Translations under genes and position numbers: made by a program | Assembly (NCBI RefSeq): GCF_024626525.1 | Contig: NZ_JANJGU010000010.1 | Location: forward strand, 1-64,000 | Reading direction: 5' to 3' | DNA from: Lederbergia panacisoli | GTDB lineage: Bacteria; Bacillota; Bacilli; Bacillales; Bacillaceae_C | DNA: 64,000 nucleotides | Part shown: positions 1 to 10,921 of the stretch, one piece after another | Numbering within the stretch: the stretch's first letter is position 1 | Layout: every line of letters starts with the position of its first letter | Notes under the pieces: model-generated | The model's input: the letters and a program-made list of their open reading frames with translations, nothing else | Told to the model about the DNA's origin: nothing | Databases searched by the model: none

Positions 1-198
1 CCTCATGCGAGAAAAGAAGTTATCCGGTATTAGCTCCGGTTTCCCGAAGTTATCCCAGTCTTACAGGCAGGTTGCCCACGTGTTACTCACCCGTCCGCCG
101 CTAACTTTTGGGAGCAAGCTCCCAAAAGTCCGCTCGACTTGCATGTATTAGGCACGCCGCCAGCGTTCGTCCTGAGCCAGGATCAAACTCTCATTAAA
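1..198 (-). rRNA. rrs: 16S rRNA gene, 5' end (partial)
   Basis: The reverse strand reads the universal bacterial 16S 5' region: the GAGTTTGATCCTGGCTCAG block lies at about 173-191, followed by the GACGAACGCTGGCGGCGTG block and the V1 hairpin at about 100-135. The gene runs leftward off the window, so only its first ~200 nt are present. The mature 5' end is placed near 198 by analogy with Bacillus. In B. subtilis an rRNA operon (rrnO) likewise lies next to gyrA, which fits this position. Confidence 0.97.
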
Positions 199-223
199 GT
201 AGTTTTGAAGTACAGGATGTACT

Positions 224-266
224 AACAAAGGCGTTGCCACAGGACGTGGCGTTCTTAGCCTTTGTT
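224..266 (-). repeat. Nested hairpin element, copy 1 (in rRNA leader)
   Basis: Outer stem AACAAAGGC (224-232) pairs perfectly with GCCTTTGTT (258-266). Inside, after a 3-nt spacer, is GCCAC-AGGAC-GTGGC (236-250) followed by a 7-nt spacer. The same inner hairpin and the same 3/7-nt spacing recur at 12538-12576 and 24948-24984 with different but still complementary outer arms. Function unknown; it would be transcribed as part of the pre-rRNA leader. Confidence 0.8.
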
Positions 267-364
267 CCTTAACTCTAGCTGGTCTTGCAAAAATAATTTT
301 TGACGTTTTGTTTCGTTCAGTTTTCAAAGATCAAACTCTCATTAACTTTTTAAGCAACTTTTAT

Positions 365-393
365 ATAATAACATCAATGTTTATCGATGTCAA
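365..393 (-). promoter_or_regulatory. rrn promoter P2
   Basis: Minus strand -35 TTGACA (393-388), 17-bp spacer, -10 TATTAT (370-365). This is a near-consensus SigA promoter oriented into the 16S gene, downstream of P1, matching the tandem-promoter design of Bacillus rRNA operons. Confidence 0.8.
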
Positions 394-437
394 TATGTTT
401 TTTAAAAAATTCTTTTGTGCTCTTAAGCACATTTACT

Positions 438-466
438 AATATAACAACTTTCGACAAAGGATGCAA
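438..466 (-). promoter_or_regulatory. rrn promoter P1
   Basis: Minus strand -35 TTGCAT (466-461), 17-bp spacer, -10 TATATT (443-438). It is weaker than P2 by consensus but has ideal spacing and the same direction. Confidence 0.65.
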
Positions 467-514
467 GAGTTTTTTTAAAAAAATTATAGTAAATAGTCCA
501 AGAACCTTTCTATC

Positions 515-1597
515 CTAGTTTCCAATGATTGAATCAATATAAATATTCCTATGTTTTTCTAAATCCAGGATTTCACCTGTATCTACAATTTTCACTAAAG
601 GTCTAAGCAAGGCGTCTTGTTTTACGAAAATAACTTTCCCTAGCTGATCATCGGAAAGTTTTATAGTTGTTCCGACCGGAAGAGAGGCAATTGCGGATAT
701 TAAAACTTTCAAAATAGAAATATGCAATTTACCAAACTGGTCTTCCTCCATCTCTTGTAAGGCTTTAAAAGGGGATTTCATACTTTTATATGGTCGGTCC
801 GCTGTCATGGCATGAAAGATATCTGCAATGGCCAAAATTTGTGAATGCATTTGAACACGACTTCCTATTTCACCGATTGGATAACCCGAACCATCTAATC
901 GTTCATGATGTTGTAAAATGGCTATCTTAGTTTCAGGTTTTAATAATGAGATATCCTTCACCATTTGGTAGCTATGAATAGGATGTTTCTTAATTTCATT
1001 CCAATCTTTTTCGTTTAAAGATCTTGTATTCATAAACGTAGATTCATTTATTTTTGCCATTCCGCAATCAGCAAGACAACCAGCTAAAGCAATTTGCAAA
1101 CATTGTCCATTGTCATAGCCTAATCCCTTTGCTATGAAACTAGCAATCATGGCGACTGCAATCGGGTGATGATAAAAATACTCCTCTTTATTGGAGAATC
1201 GATGTATTTTACGAATCCAATTTTTATTTTCCTGAGCTTTATCAAAAAGAGGGATTAAAAAGGTTCTTATATTAGCAATATTTATTCCCATTCCTGATTG
1301 CCACGATAGAAATTCCTTTTTATACTGATCGACTGCTCGGCTATAATAGTCTAAAAAAGAAAGGGTCTGCGGGGACTTCATTTGAGAAGAACTTTCCGAC
1401 TCGCCTACTCCCCTAAAAAGCTCACCATTCTTTAGTTTATTTTCAATTTCAACTTCTTTTATCAAAAAAGATTTTAATACTAGCAAATGCCTTTTAGTCA
1501 ATACCGTATCGGCGGGGATAATCGGATTATTCGTCTTTCCCATTACATCCTTATGTAAAATACATCCTTCAATTAGTTCTTCTACTTTAACTTTCAC
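515..1597 (-). CDS. HD-GYP domain protein with a degenerate HD diad
   Basis: 360 aa. The C-terminal half is recognisably HD-GYP: the GYP signature HHERLDGSGYP near residues 228-238, and the downstream IADIFHAMTADRPYK block typical of the family. HD-GYP proteins normally hydrolyse cyclic di-GMP. Here the canonical LHDxG diad reads LADCGMAKI, so the histidine of the HD pair is alanine while the aspartate remains; catalysis may be lost or altered. No membrane segment or receiver domain is apparent in the N-terminal ~130 residues. Start is GTG with GGAGGTGTAA just upstream; the nearby ATG is out of frame and stops at once. It lies between an rRNA operon and gyrA and reads toward the rRNA operon. 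Confidence 0.85.
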   Translation of the reverse strand: MKVKVEELIEGCILHKDVMGKTNNPIIPADTVLTKRHLLVLKSFLIKEVEIENKLKNGELFRGVGESESSSQMKSPQTLSFLDYYSRAVDQYKKEFLSWQSGMGINIANIRTFLIPLFDKAQENKNWIRKIHRFSNKEEYFYHHPIAVAMIASFIAKGLGYDNGQCLQIALAGCLADCGMAKINESTFMNTRSLNEKDWNEIKKHPIHSYQMVKDISLLKPETKIAILQHHERLDGSGYPIGEIGSRVQMHSQILAIADIFHAMTADRPYKSMKSPFKALQEMEEDQFGKLHISILKVLISAIASLPVGTTIKLSDDQLGKVIFVKQDALLRPLVKIVDTGEILDLEKHRNIYIDSIIGN

Positions 1598-1686
1598 CCA
1601 TTACACCTCCGGGAAATCCTCTCCATATTGTACCAAAATAATGCTAAAACCGGGGATTTTTTAGAAAACGAAAAACTCTTCAACGT

Positions 1687-1708
1687 CAAAAAAGCCCCAA
1701 ATGGAGCT
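1687..1708 (-). terminator. Rho-independent terminator after the 45-aa peptide gene
   Basis: On the minus strand AGCTCC-ATTTG-GGGCT forms a short stem followed by a run of T (complement of 1688-1693). It sits just after the stop of the small ORF at 1714-1851. Confidence 0.6.
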
Positions 1709-1713
1709 TCTAA

Positions 1714-1851
1714 TCATTTTTTATTTTTGGTGAGTTCCGTATCCGATGCTTTGTAATCAGTAAAGAAAAATAAGAAAAACGCCAAAAGACCGGAAGCTAT
1801 AAAAAGAGCTTCTTTTGAAGGCTTTATTGTCGGCATATCTGTTAGTGCCAT
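1714..1851 (-). CDS. Small single-pass membrane peptide (45 aa), unknown
   Basis: A 45-codon ORF beginning MALTDMPTIKPSKEA, followed by one hydrophobic helix rich in Phe and Leu (about residues 16-31) and a charged tail ending KNKK. A strong ribosome-binding site, GGGAGGAATTGGG, precedes the ATG, and a terminator follows directly, so it looks like a real gene rather than a chance ORF. It lies 17 bp after the 138-aa membrane protein and is probably co-transcribed with it. I do not recognise the family; positively charged residues at both ends suggest a small inner-membrane peptide. Confidence 0.6.
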   Translation of the reverse strand: MALTDMPTIKPSKEALFIASGLLAFFLFFFTDYKASDTELTKNKK

Positions 1852-1868
1852 CCCAATTCCTCCCTTCA

Positions 1869-2285
1869 TTAACGATGATGATCAAGACCGTTTGCTTTTA
1901 AAAAAATAGCTAGATGATCAAAAAATTCTTTTGTTGCCTGTTCCGAAACTTTCGTTTTAGGAATACCAAAAATAGGACCGCTGACAATAATAGAAAAATA
2001 CCCTGATGAGATTAATGTACTTCTGACACTGATTTGTCCAAAGATCAACAAGAGCGCTAGGATAAAATCAATGGAATCAACTACAAAAGTTAATATTTTT
2101 GAATTGGATTTTCCAACTACGCGCCTTCCCCCCGTAATTGGTCCCTGCAAGGGAATAGAAAAGCCTCCAGTTGCTTGAATAAACATACCATCCATCGTTA
2201 ATTGACCCGTTATCAACAGGACAGCGGCAATGAGATTAATATCTAGATAAATCCATTCAGCCATATCTTTTTCCAAATTTTTCAC
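1869..2285 (-). CDS. Internally duplicated membrane protein, unknown
   Basis: 138 aa, GTG start after GGAATAGGA. The protein is two copies of one ~40-residue module: the first has DINLIAAVLLITGQL ... GGFSIPLQGPITG, the second DSIDFILALLLIFGQI ... GYFSIIVSGPIFG. Each contains a hydrophobic helix ending in a GQ[LI] turn and a GxFSIxxxGPIxG motif, so the gene arose by tandem duplication. The C-terminal ~30 residues are amphipathic and end in a His-rich tail (LDHHR). No known family is recognised. It is divergent from the molybdenum hydroxylase operon and probably in an operon with the 45-aa peptide gene. Confidence 0.65.
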   Translation of the reverse strand: MKNLEKDMAEWIYLDINLIAAVLLITGQLTMDGMFIQATGGFSIPLQGPITGGRRVVGKSNSKILTFVVDSIDFILALLLIFGQISVRSTLISSGYFSIIVSGPIFGIPKTKVSEQATKEFFDHLAIFLKANGLDHHR

Positions 2286-2494
2286 CGTCCTATTCCTTTC
2301 ACTATAAGATATTCATTGTATGAAGGAGCCGTAACAACGTTTATATTGGAAATCGTTTTTTAAAGAGGTTAGCCCCTCCATCCGCTATCTTTTGCAATGA
2401 ATTCTTCACTGTTTTTCGAATTGATGAATGTAACCATTCACCAACATCATAAGATGAAATAGCATGCCCTAATTAGATGGGGGTGAAAGGAATA

Positions 2495-4813
2495 GTGAGC
2501 AACATCGGAAAAAGCGTTTACCGGAAAGAATCCTTAGAAAAGGTAACCGGAAAAGCTAAGTATACGAATGACTTTGAATCAAAAGAAATGCTTTACGGGA
2601 AACTTGTAACAAGTCCATACGCTCACGCAAAAATCATTCATATAGATGACACGAAAACACGCACAATGAAAGGAATTCGCGCCATTATTACGGGGGAAAA
2701 TTTACCGCTCACCGGTGAAGAACTTCGTGACCGGCCGCCCATAGCCTTTGATCGAGTACGTTATTTTGGGGAAGTGGTCGCGATTGTAGTAGCAGATACC
2801 CTTCATTTAGCACAACTTGGAGCAAATAACCTCGACATTACATATGAAACTCTTCCAGTCGTTAACTCCCCAAGTGAAGCATTTCGACCTAATGCACCAC
2901 TAGTACATGAAAATTTAGGAAGCTATGCTAAAACTCCCGGCGTGTCCCCGGAACCGGGAACGAATATTGCCTCAAAAATAAAAATTCGTAAAGGAGATAT
3001 TGAAAGTGGCTGGTCGGAAAGCGCCGTAATGGTAGAAGCAGCTTTTTCTTTTCACCCTTCAGATCATGCCGCAATGGAAACCCGCTGTTCTTTTGCCCAA
3101 ATTCATGAGGATGGAGGGATCGAAATAACCTCCTCATCACAGGCTCCATTTATGATAAAAAAGCTGGTTTCGATTTATTTCAACATCCCCCCCGGGAAGA
3201 TTGTCGTAAATACTCCTCTAGTTGGTGGAGCTTACGGAGGTAAAGCGTCTACTCAATTGGAGATCCTAGCCTATATAGCAACGAGGGCGGTAGGTGGCAG
3301 ACTTGTTAAAATCGTTAACACACGGGAAGAGGATATGGTCACTTCTCCAGGACATATTGGGCTCGAAGCCAAGGTACGGCTCGGATGTACAAAAGAAGGA
3401 TTGTTAAAAGTTGCGGAGCTCATTTATTTATGGGACAGCGGTGCATATTCTGATAAAGGGATCGATTTAGCGAGAGCGGGTGCCGTCGATTGCACGGGAC
3501 CATATCATATTGAGAATATTTACTGTGATTCATATTGTATGTATACGAATCACCCTTATCCTGCTCCTTTTAGAGGATTCAGCCATTCAGAAGTTCATTT
3601 TGCTTTTGAAAGAACGATGGATATGCTAGCAAAAAAATTGAACATGGACCCGCTTTATTTGAGATCTATCAATGCCATTAAACCAGGGGATACATCTCCT
3701 ACCCAAGTTAAGCTAAATATGAGTAATGTCGGGAACTTACAAGCATGTATTTTAAAGCTAAAGGAACTAATGGATTGGGGTCATGGACAGATTGTCAAAA
3801 TCGATGATCACAAAGTTAGAGCTAAAGGGATTAGCTGTATTTGGAAAAACTCGACGATTGATTCCAACGCAAGCTCAGGAGTTATTTTAACGTTCAATCC
3901 TGATGGAAGTATTAATTTAATAACTGGTGTTGTCGAAATTGGAACCGGAACAAAGACAGTTTTGGCACAGATTTTAGCCGAAAAACTGAAAATGCCGATA
4001 GAAAAAATCTATGTGCAAATGCCTGTCAATACCCAGAGTACACCCGAACACTGGAAAACAGTCGCAAGCAGGGGAACGTTTATGGCAGGAAGAGCCGTTT
4101 TAAAAGCGGCAGACGATGTTATTGTTCAATTAAAAGAAAGAGCTGCTTGTCTGTTACTGGCACCAATTGAGGATCTAGAAGTCGGATTTGAAAAGGTTTA
4201 TGTTAGGGATGATCCGACGATTAATATAGCGATTAAAGATATTGCATACGGATTTGTTTTTCCAAATGGCAATGCGATTGGCGGGCAAATGATTGGAAGT
4301 GGAACATATACACTCAGGCATATTACAGCAATAAATAAAGAAACTGGTGCAGGAAAGCCTGGGCCTGAATGGACGGTCGGTGCACAAGGAGTCGAGATTG
4401 AAATCGATACAAGAACTTATCAATACCGATTAATAAATGCTTATTCCGTCATCGATATCGGGAAAATTTTAAATCAAGCGGGTGCTAGAGGGCAAGTAAT
4501 GGGAGCAATGAGCATTGGGTTGTCATTTGCGGGAAGGGAGACGTTTATTTTTGATGAATTTGCTCGCGTTCTAAATCCCCAGTTAAGAACGTATCGCCCG
4601 CTACGTTTTGGTGAACAGCCTAAATACATTGTGGACTTTGTTGAAACTCCCCAAATCGACGCACCATATGGAGCTAGAGGTGTTGGAGAACATGGTCTAA
4701 TAGGTATGCCAGCAGCGCTTGGAAATGCCCTATCGGCGGCGCTTCAAATAAATCTCAACCATTTGCCCCTTATTCCCGAACTAATTTGGAGAACAAAAGA
4801 GGGAGGGGAATAA
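2495..4813 (+). CDS. Molybdenum hydroxylase large (molybdopterin-binding) subunit
   Basis: About 772 aa, xanthine dehydrogenase/CO dehydrogenase large-subunit superfamily. Visible hallmarks are the N-terminal hammerhead domain beginning with KVTGKAKYTNDF, the glycine-rich GGAYGGKA segment, the FRGF motif, and the C-terminal GVGEHGLIG segment, whose Glu matches the active-site glutamate of this superfamily. The enzyme would hydroxylate an N-heterocycle or aldehyde at a Mo-pterin centre; the substrate cannot be read from sequence. Start: GTG at 2495 is preferred because GAAAGG lies just upstream; an in-frame ATG at 2477 lacks a clear ribosome-binding site. It is first of three genes and is followed after 2 bp by the FAD subunit. 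Confidence 0.88.
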   Translation: MSNIGKSVYRKESLEKVTGKAKYTNDFESKEMLYGKLVTSPYAHAKIIHIDDTKTRTMKGIRAIITGENLPLTGEELRDRPPIAFDRVRYFGEVVAIVVADTLHLAQLGANNLDITYETLPVVNSPSEAFRPNAPLVHENLGSYAKTPGVSPEPGTNIASKIKIRKGDIESGWSESAVMVEAAFSFHPSDHAAMETRCSFAQIHEDGGIEITSSSQAPFMIKKLVSIYFNIPPGKIVVNTPLVGGAYGGKASTQLEILAYIATRAVGGRLVKIVNTREEDMVTSPGHIGLEAKVRLGCTKEGLLKVAELIYLWDSGAYSDKGIDLARAGAVDCTGPYHIENIYCDSYCMYTNHPYPAPFRGFSHSEVHFAFERTMDMLAKKLNMDPLYLRSINAIKPGDTSPTQVKLNMSNVGNLQACILKLKELMDWGHGQIVKIDDHKVRAKGISCIWKNSTIDSNASSGVILTFNPDGSINLITGVVEIGTGTKTVLAQILAEKLKMPIEKIYVQMPVNTQSTPEHWKTVASRGTFMAGRAVLKAADDVIVQLKERAACLLLAPIEDLEVGFEKVYVRDDPTINIAIKDIAYGFVFPNGNAIGGQMIGSGTYTLRHITAINKETGAGKPGPEWTVGAQGVEIEIDTRTYQYRLINAYSVIDIGKILNQAGARGQVMGAMSIGLSFAGRETFIFDEFARVLNPQLRTYRPLRFGEQPKYIVDFVETPQIDAPYGARGVGEHGLIGMPAALGNALSAALQINLNHLPLIPELIWRTKEGGE

Positions 4814-4815
4814 AT

Positions 4816-5655
4816 ATGTTGCCGGCATATTTAGAGTATTATAAGCCAACTAGTTTATATGAGGCTGTTGCATTGTTTCAAGAATTAAAAAGAGCAAATA
4901 AACAACCGATGTATTTTTCAGGTGGGACTGAAGTTTTAACACTTGGCAGATTGAATATGGATACACCGGGATCCATCATTGATATTAAAGGGATACCAGA
5001 GTGTATAACGTTGGAAAGAACGACTCAGTTTTTAACGATAGGCGCCTCTGTCCCTCTCACAGTGATCGAAGCTGATGACTCCTTCCCATTATTGGCGAAT
5101 GTTTCTAGCGAAATTGCTGATCGAACTGCTAGGAATAAGATTACCATTGGCGGGAATATTTGCGGAAAAATATTTTATCGGGAAGCAGTTTTACCTTTTT
5201 TAATCGCCGATAGCCACCTTCTTATCGCTAGTTTACAAGGTGTACATCAAATTCCCATAAACGTAATATTTAATAAAGAACTCGTACTTGAAGAAGGTCA
5301 ATTGCTCGTAAATATACGAACTGAATCACATTTTTTGAACAATCCATTTATTTCCCAAAAGATAAGAAAACAATGGGAAACAGGCTACCCTCTCATTACA
5401 GGGGCCGCGATGAAAGTGGATGGTGCTTTACGAATAGCCTTTAGCGGGATTTGTCCATTTCCCTTTCGCTCACCCGCAATGGAAAAAGAAATCAATAATA
5501 CTACTCTATCGATAGAGAGCAGAATCGAAAATGCCATTAATCATTTACCTGAACCCATTCTTGATGACATTGAAGGATCAAGAGAGTATCGGCTCTTTGT
5601 TTTAAGAAACTTATTAACTGATTTTTTGTTAGAAATGGAGGGGTATAATGGCTAG
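4816..5655 (+). CDS. Molybdenum hydroxylase FAD-binding medium subunit
   Basis: 279 aa, XdhB/CoxM-like. The two FAD-binding signatures of the family are present in slightly altered form: FSGGTEVL near residues 34-41 (usually AGGTDL) and TIGGNICG near residues 111-118. It passes electrons from the iron-sulphur subunit to an external acceptor. ATG at 4816 follows GGGAGGGG, which overlaps the end of the large-subunit gene, indicating translational coupling. It overlaps the small-subunit gene by 8 bp. Confidence 0.88.
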   Translation: MLPAYLEYYKPTSLYEAVALFQELKRANKQPMYFSGGTEVLTLGRLNMDTPGSIIDIKGIPECITLERTTQFLTIGASVPLTVIEADDSFPLLANVSSEIADRTARNKITIGGNICGKIFYREAVLPFLIADSHLLIASLQGVHQIPINVIFNKELVLEEGQLLVNIRTESHFLNNPFISQKIRKQWETGYPLITGAAMKVDGALRIAFSGICPFPFRSPAMEKEINNTTLSIESRIENAINHLPEPILDDIEGSREYRLFVLRNLLTDFLLEMEGYNG

Positions 5656-6118
5656 AGATGAACACCAAATATTTGCGGCAGAACTAGATATAAACAACGA
5701 AATGAAGAATGTTGAAATTCGGGCTGGTGAAACACTTCTCCATCTTCTTCGCAATAAGCTTTCTTTGACGGGTGCAAAACCAGGTTGTCTAAATGGGGAT
5801 TGTGGGGCGTGTACTGTCATGGTTGACAATCTCCCTTTTAAATCGTGTATTATGCTGGCGATAGAAGCTGCAGGTCATAAAATTACAACGATTGAAGGGT
5901 TGCGTGATACTCCTATACAAAATGCCTTTATTCGACATTTTGCTTTTCAATGCGGCTACTGTACACCTGGCTTCATCATCAATTGCCATTCATTGCTGTC
6001 AACACATATAACCCCCTCAAAAGAAGTTGTTAAAAGCTGGCTTGCATCCAATATATGCAGATGTACGAGTTATCAAGAAATTGAAGAAGCAATCTTGTCT
6101 GTCATTGAAACTGAATAA
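5648..6118 (+). CDS. Molybdenum hydroxylase [2Fe-2S] small subunit
   Basis: 156 aa, XdhC/CoxS-like. The N-terminal plant-type ferredoxin cluster is bound by Cys47, Cys52, Cys55 and Cys67 (CLNGDCGACTV), and the second cluster by Cys102, Cys105, Cys137 and Cys139 (CGYC ... CRC). All eight ligands are intact and the length is normal, so the electron-transfer chain Mo-FeS-FeS-FAD is complete. No cofactor maturation genes (XdhC/MocA type) adjoin, so Mo insertion must rely on genes elsewhere. The gene ends 56 bp from the convergent gyrA. Confidence 0.9.
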   Translation: MARDEHQIFAAELDINNEMKNVEIRAGETLLHLLRNKLSLTGAKPGCLNGDCGACTVMVDNLPFKSCIMLAIEAAGHKITTIEGLRDTPIQNAFIRHFAFQCGYCTPGFIINCHSLLSTHITPSKEVVKSWLASNICRCTSYQEIEEAILSVIETE

Positions 6119-6146
6119 AAAGCGGAAGGCGCCAAGATACAAGGCA

Positions 6147-6173
6147 TAAAAAAAAGCGCCGAAATTGGCGCTT
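6147..6173 (-). terminator. gyrA terminator (possibly bidirectional)
   Basis: AAGCGCC-GAAATT-GGCGCTT (6154-6173) forms a 7-bp stem. Reading on the minus strand it is followed by a run of eight T (complement of 6148-6155), so it terminates gyrA and may also stop the convergent hydroxylase operon. Confidence 0.85.
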
Positions 6174-6174
6174 C

Positions 6175-8664
6175 TTAGCTTAGTTCATCTTCTATCGTTT
6201 CGTCTGTATCCGTGCTTTCCTCGTCTTCCTTTTCAACCTTGGCTACTGTAGCAACGGCCGCTTCATCACCTAATGTAATGAGTTTAACGCCTTGCGTATT
6301 TCGACCAATTACAGAAATATCTTGCACTCCCATACGGATTAAAATTCCACCGGCAGTAATCAGCATGACATCTTCGTCGCCTTTTACTGTTTCTACAGCT
6401 ATGACTGTACCGGTTCTATCAGTAACTTTACACGTAATGAGCCCTTTACCGCCACGGGTTTGAAGACGGTATTCAGCAGCAGGAGTTCTTTTTCCGAAAC
6501 CATTTTTCGTTACAACGAGGACATCATGATCCTCTTCAAGAATTTCCATTCCAACTGCTTCATCGTCATCAGATAGAGTAATCCCTTTAACTCCAGTGGC
6601 GGATCTACCCATAGACCGGACATCCGTTTCTACGAAGCGAATCAATAAGCCGCTTTTCGTTCCCATGACGATATTTTTCTTACCATCCGTTAATTTGACC
6701 GAAATGAGTTCATCGTCTTCACGGAGACCTAAAGCAATTAAACCGTTATTTCGAATGTTGGCGAACGCAGAAACCGGTGTCCTTTTCACAACACCTTGCT
6801 TCGTCGCAAAGAACAAGTACCAATCTTCGAGAAATTCTTCTACACAAATGACGGTATTAATCCATTCGTCTTTTTCAATTCCAAGTAGATTAATGATTGG
6901 AAGACCTTTCGCAGTACGACTGAATTCAGGGATTTCATAGCCTTTTGCTCGATAAACCTTCCCTTTATTCGTGAAAAATAGAATGGTATCGTGCGTGGAT
7001 GTCGTGATCAAATGCTTCACAAAATCATCGTCATTCGTCCCCATCCCTTGTACGCCGCGGCCACCTCGCCTTTGGCTTCGATACGTGGAAATTGGCAATC
7101 GTTTAATATATCCATTATGCGTCAATGTTACAACGATATTTTCCCTTGGGATTAAATCTTCATCTTCAATTTCCTCTATACCGCCCGCTACAATTTCGGT
7201 ACGTCTTCCATCATCAAAGCGTTCTTTAATTTCTAGTAATTCTTCCCTAATGATCTCAAGAATTTTCTCTTCATCCGCCAAAATGGCTTTTAATTCAGCA
7301 ATCAATTTGACGAGACCTTGATATTCATCTTCAATTTTTTCACGTTCTAACCCTGTTAAACGCTGAAGACGCATATCTAAAATAGCTTGTGCTTGTTTTT
7401 CAGATAATTTAAATTGCTCCATTAAGCCTGTTCTAGCAATATCAGTCGTCTCTGATCCTCTAATAAGGCTAATGATTGCATCGATATGATCAAGCGCGAT
7501 TCGCAAACCCTCTAAAATATGAGCACGAGCTTCCGCTTTTCTAAGTTCAAACTCGGTTCTGCGTCTAATAATCGTCTTTTGGTGTTCAAGATAATAGTAC
7601 AGACATTGTTTTAAATTCAATACTTTCGGCTGTCCGTCAACCAATGCAAGCATATTAATCCCAAAACTAGTTTGCATCGCTGTCATCTTGTAAAGGTTAT
7701 TCAAAATGACATTGGCGTTTGCATCCCTGCGGACTTCCATGACAATTCGCATACCAGTCCTATCCGACTCATCTCGTAAATCTGTAATTCCTTCAATTTT
7801 CTTCTCGCGGACAAGCTCAGCGATACGTTCAATCAATTTCGCTTTATTGACTTGGTAAGGAAGCTCGTGAACGATAATCGTTTCTCTGCCGTTTGCCTTC
7901 GTCTCAACATCCACTTTTGCTCGTAAAGTAATGGAACCACGGCCCGTTTCATAAGCTCTTCTTATGCCGCTTCTTCCGAGGATCATTCCCGAAGTAGGGA
8001 AATCAGGACCTTGAATAGACTCCATTAATTCCTGAATAGTAATATCCGGATCACGGCTTAACATCATCAATCCGTCAATCACTTCACCAAGCTGATGCGG
8101 TGGAATATTCGTCGCCATTCCAACGGCAATCCCTGAGGATCCATTCACTAAAAGGTTAGGAAAACGGGCAGGCAAAACAACCGGTTCTTTTTCAGAGCCG
8201 TCATAATTGTCCTTATAATCAATCGTATCTTTATTTAAGTCCCGGACAAGTTCCATCGAGATCTTTGACATTCTTGCTTCTGTATAACGCATCGCAGCCG
8301 CAGAATCTCCATCAACCGATCCAAAGTTACCATGTCCGTCTACGAGCATGTTTCGGTAGCTAAAATCCTGTGCCATCCGAACCATTGTTTCATAAACAGC
8401 CGAGTCACCATGTGGATGATATTTACCAATAACTTCTCCAACGATCCTCGCTGACTTCTTGTACGCTTTATCACTAGTCATTCCAAGATCATTCATCGCG
8501 TATAAAATACGGCGGTGAACAGGCTTTAGGCCATCTCGCACGTCTGGCAATGCACGGGCAACGATGACACTCATCGCATAATCAAGGAATGAGGAACGCA
8601 TCTCATGACTTAAATTGATTTCTTTTATATTTGAATTAGGTACATCTGCCATATTGATTGGCAA
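6175..8664 (-). CDS. gyrA: DNA gyrase subunit A
   Basis: 829 aa, normal length. The N-terminal half is the topoisomerase IIA breakage-reunion domain: the quinolone-resistance region [10 protein letters not shown] carries the sensitive-type Ser and Glu, and the catalytic tyrosine lies in [10 protein letters not shown]. The C-terminal half is the six-blade DNA-wrapping beta-pinwheel, with the GyrA box QRRGGRG. With GyrB it introduces negative supercoils. It lies 41 bp downstream of gyrB and is last in the dnaA-to-gyrA order. Confidence 0.99.
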   Translation of the reverse strand: MPINMADVPNSNIKEINLSHEMRSSFLDYAMSVIVARALPDVRDGLKPVHRRILYAMNDLGMTSDKAYKKSARIVGEVIGKYHPHGDSAVYETMVRMAQDFSYRNMLVDGHGNFGSVDGDSAAAMRYTEARMSKISMELVRDLNKDTIDYKDNYDGSEKEPVVLPARFPNLLVNGSSGIAVGMATNIPPHQLGEVIDGLMMLSRDPDITIQELMESIQGPDFPTSGMILGRSGIRRAYETGRGSITLRAKVDVETKANGRETIIVHELPYQVNKAKLIERIAELVREKKIEGITDLRDESDRTGMRIVMEVRRDANANVILNNLYKMTAMQTSFGINMLALVDGQPKVLNLKQCLYYYLEHQKTIIRRRTEFELRKAEARAHILEGLRIALDHIDAIISLIRGSETTDIARTGLMEQFKLSEKQAQAILDMRLQRLTGLEREKIEDEYQGLVKLIAELKAILADEEKILEIIREELLEIKERFDDGRRTEIVAGGIEEIEDEDLIPRENIVVTLTHNGYIKRLPISTYRSQRRGGRGVQGMGTNDDDFVKHLITTSTHDTILFFTNKGKVYRAKGYEIPEFSRTAKGLPIINLLGIEKDEWINTVICVEEFLEDWYLFFATKQGVVKRTPVSAFANIRNNGLIALGLREDDELISVKLTDGKKNIVMGTKSGLLIRFVETDVRSMGRSATGVKGITLSDDDEAVGMEILEEDHDVLVVTKNGFGKRTPAAEYRLQTRGGKGLITCKVTDRTGTVIAVETVKGDEDVMLITAGGILIRMGVQDISVIGRNTQGVKLITLGDEAAVATVAKVEKEDEESTDTDETIEDELS

Positions 8665-8705
8665 CCTCCTCTATTGAAAAGCACTTGGGGCAGAGCTGCA
8701 GAATT

Positions 8706-10912
<2,207 letters not shown>

Positions 10913-10921
10913 CCTTTCACC

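Larger units (their letters stand above)
199..514 (-). other. rRNA operon leader and promoter region
   Basis: This 316-bp gene-free stretch is the transcribed leader plus promoters of the rRNA operon. On the minus strand it holds two promoters (438-466 and 365-393), then the conserved CTTTGAAAACTGAACG segment (about 315-330) familiar from Bacillus rRNA leaders and spacers, then a nested hairpin (224-266), then the 16S start. A 17-nt stretch (329-345) is an exact copy of the first bases of 16S (181-197). Confidence 0.85.

Noticed and set aside
3185-3200. Noc-binding site (ATTTCCCGGGAAAT)
   Set aside because: Only a short CCCGGGAA match inside the large-subunit coding sequence; arms are not conserved.
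6596-7321. Plus-strand ORFs inside gyrA and gyrB
   Set aside because: Antisense shadows of conserved genes, without ribosome-binding sites or motifs.
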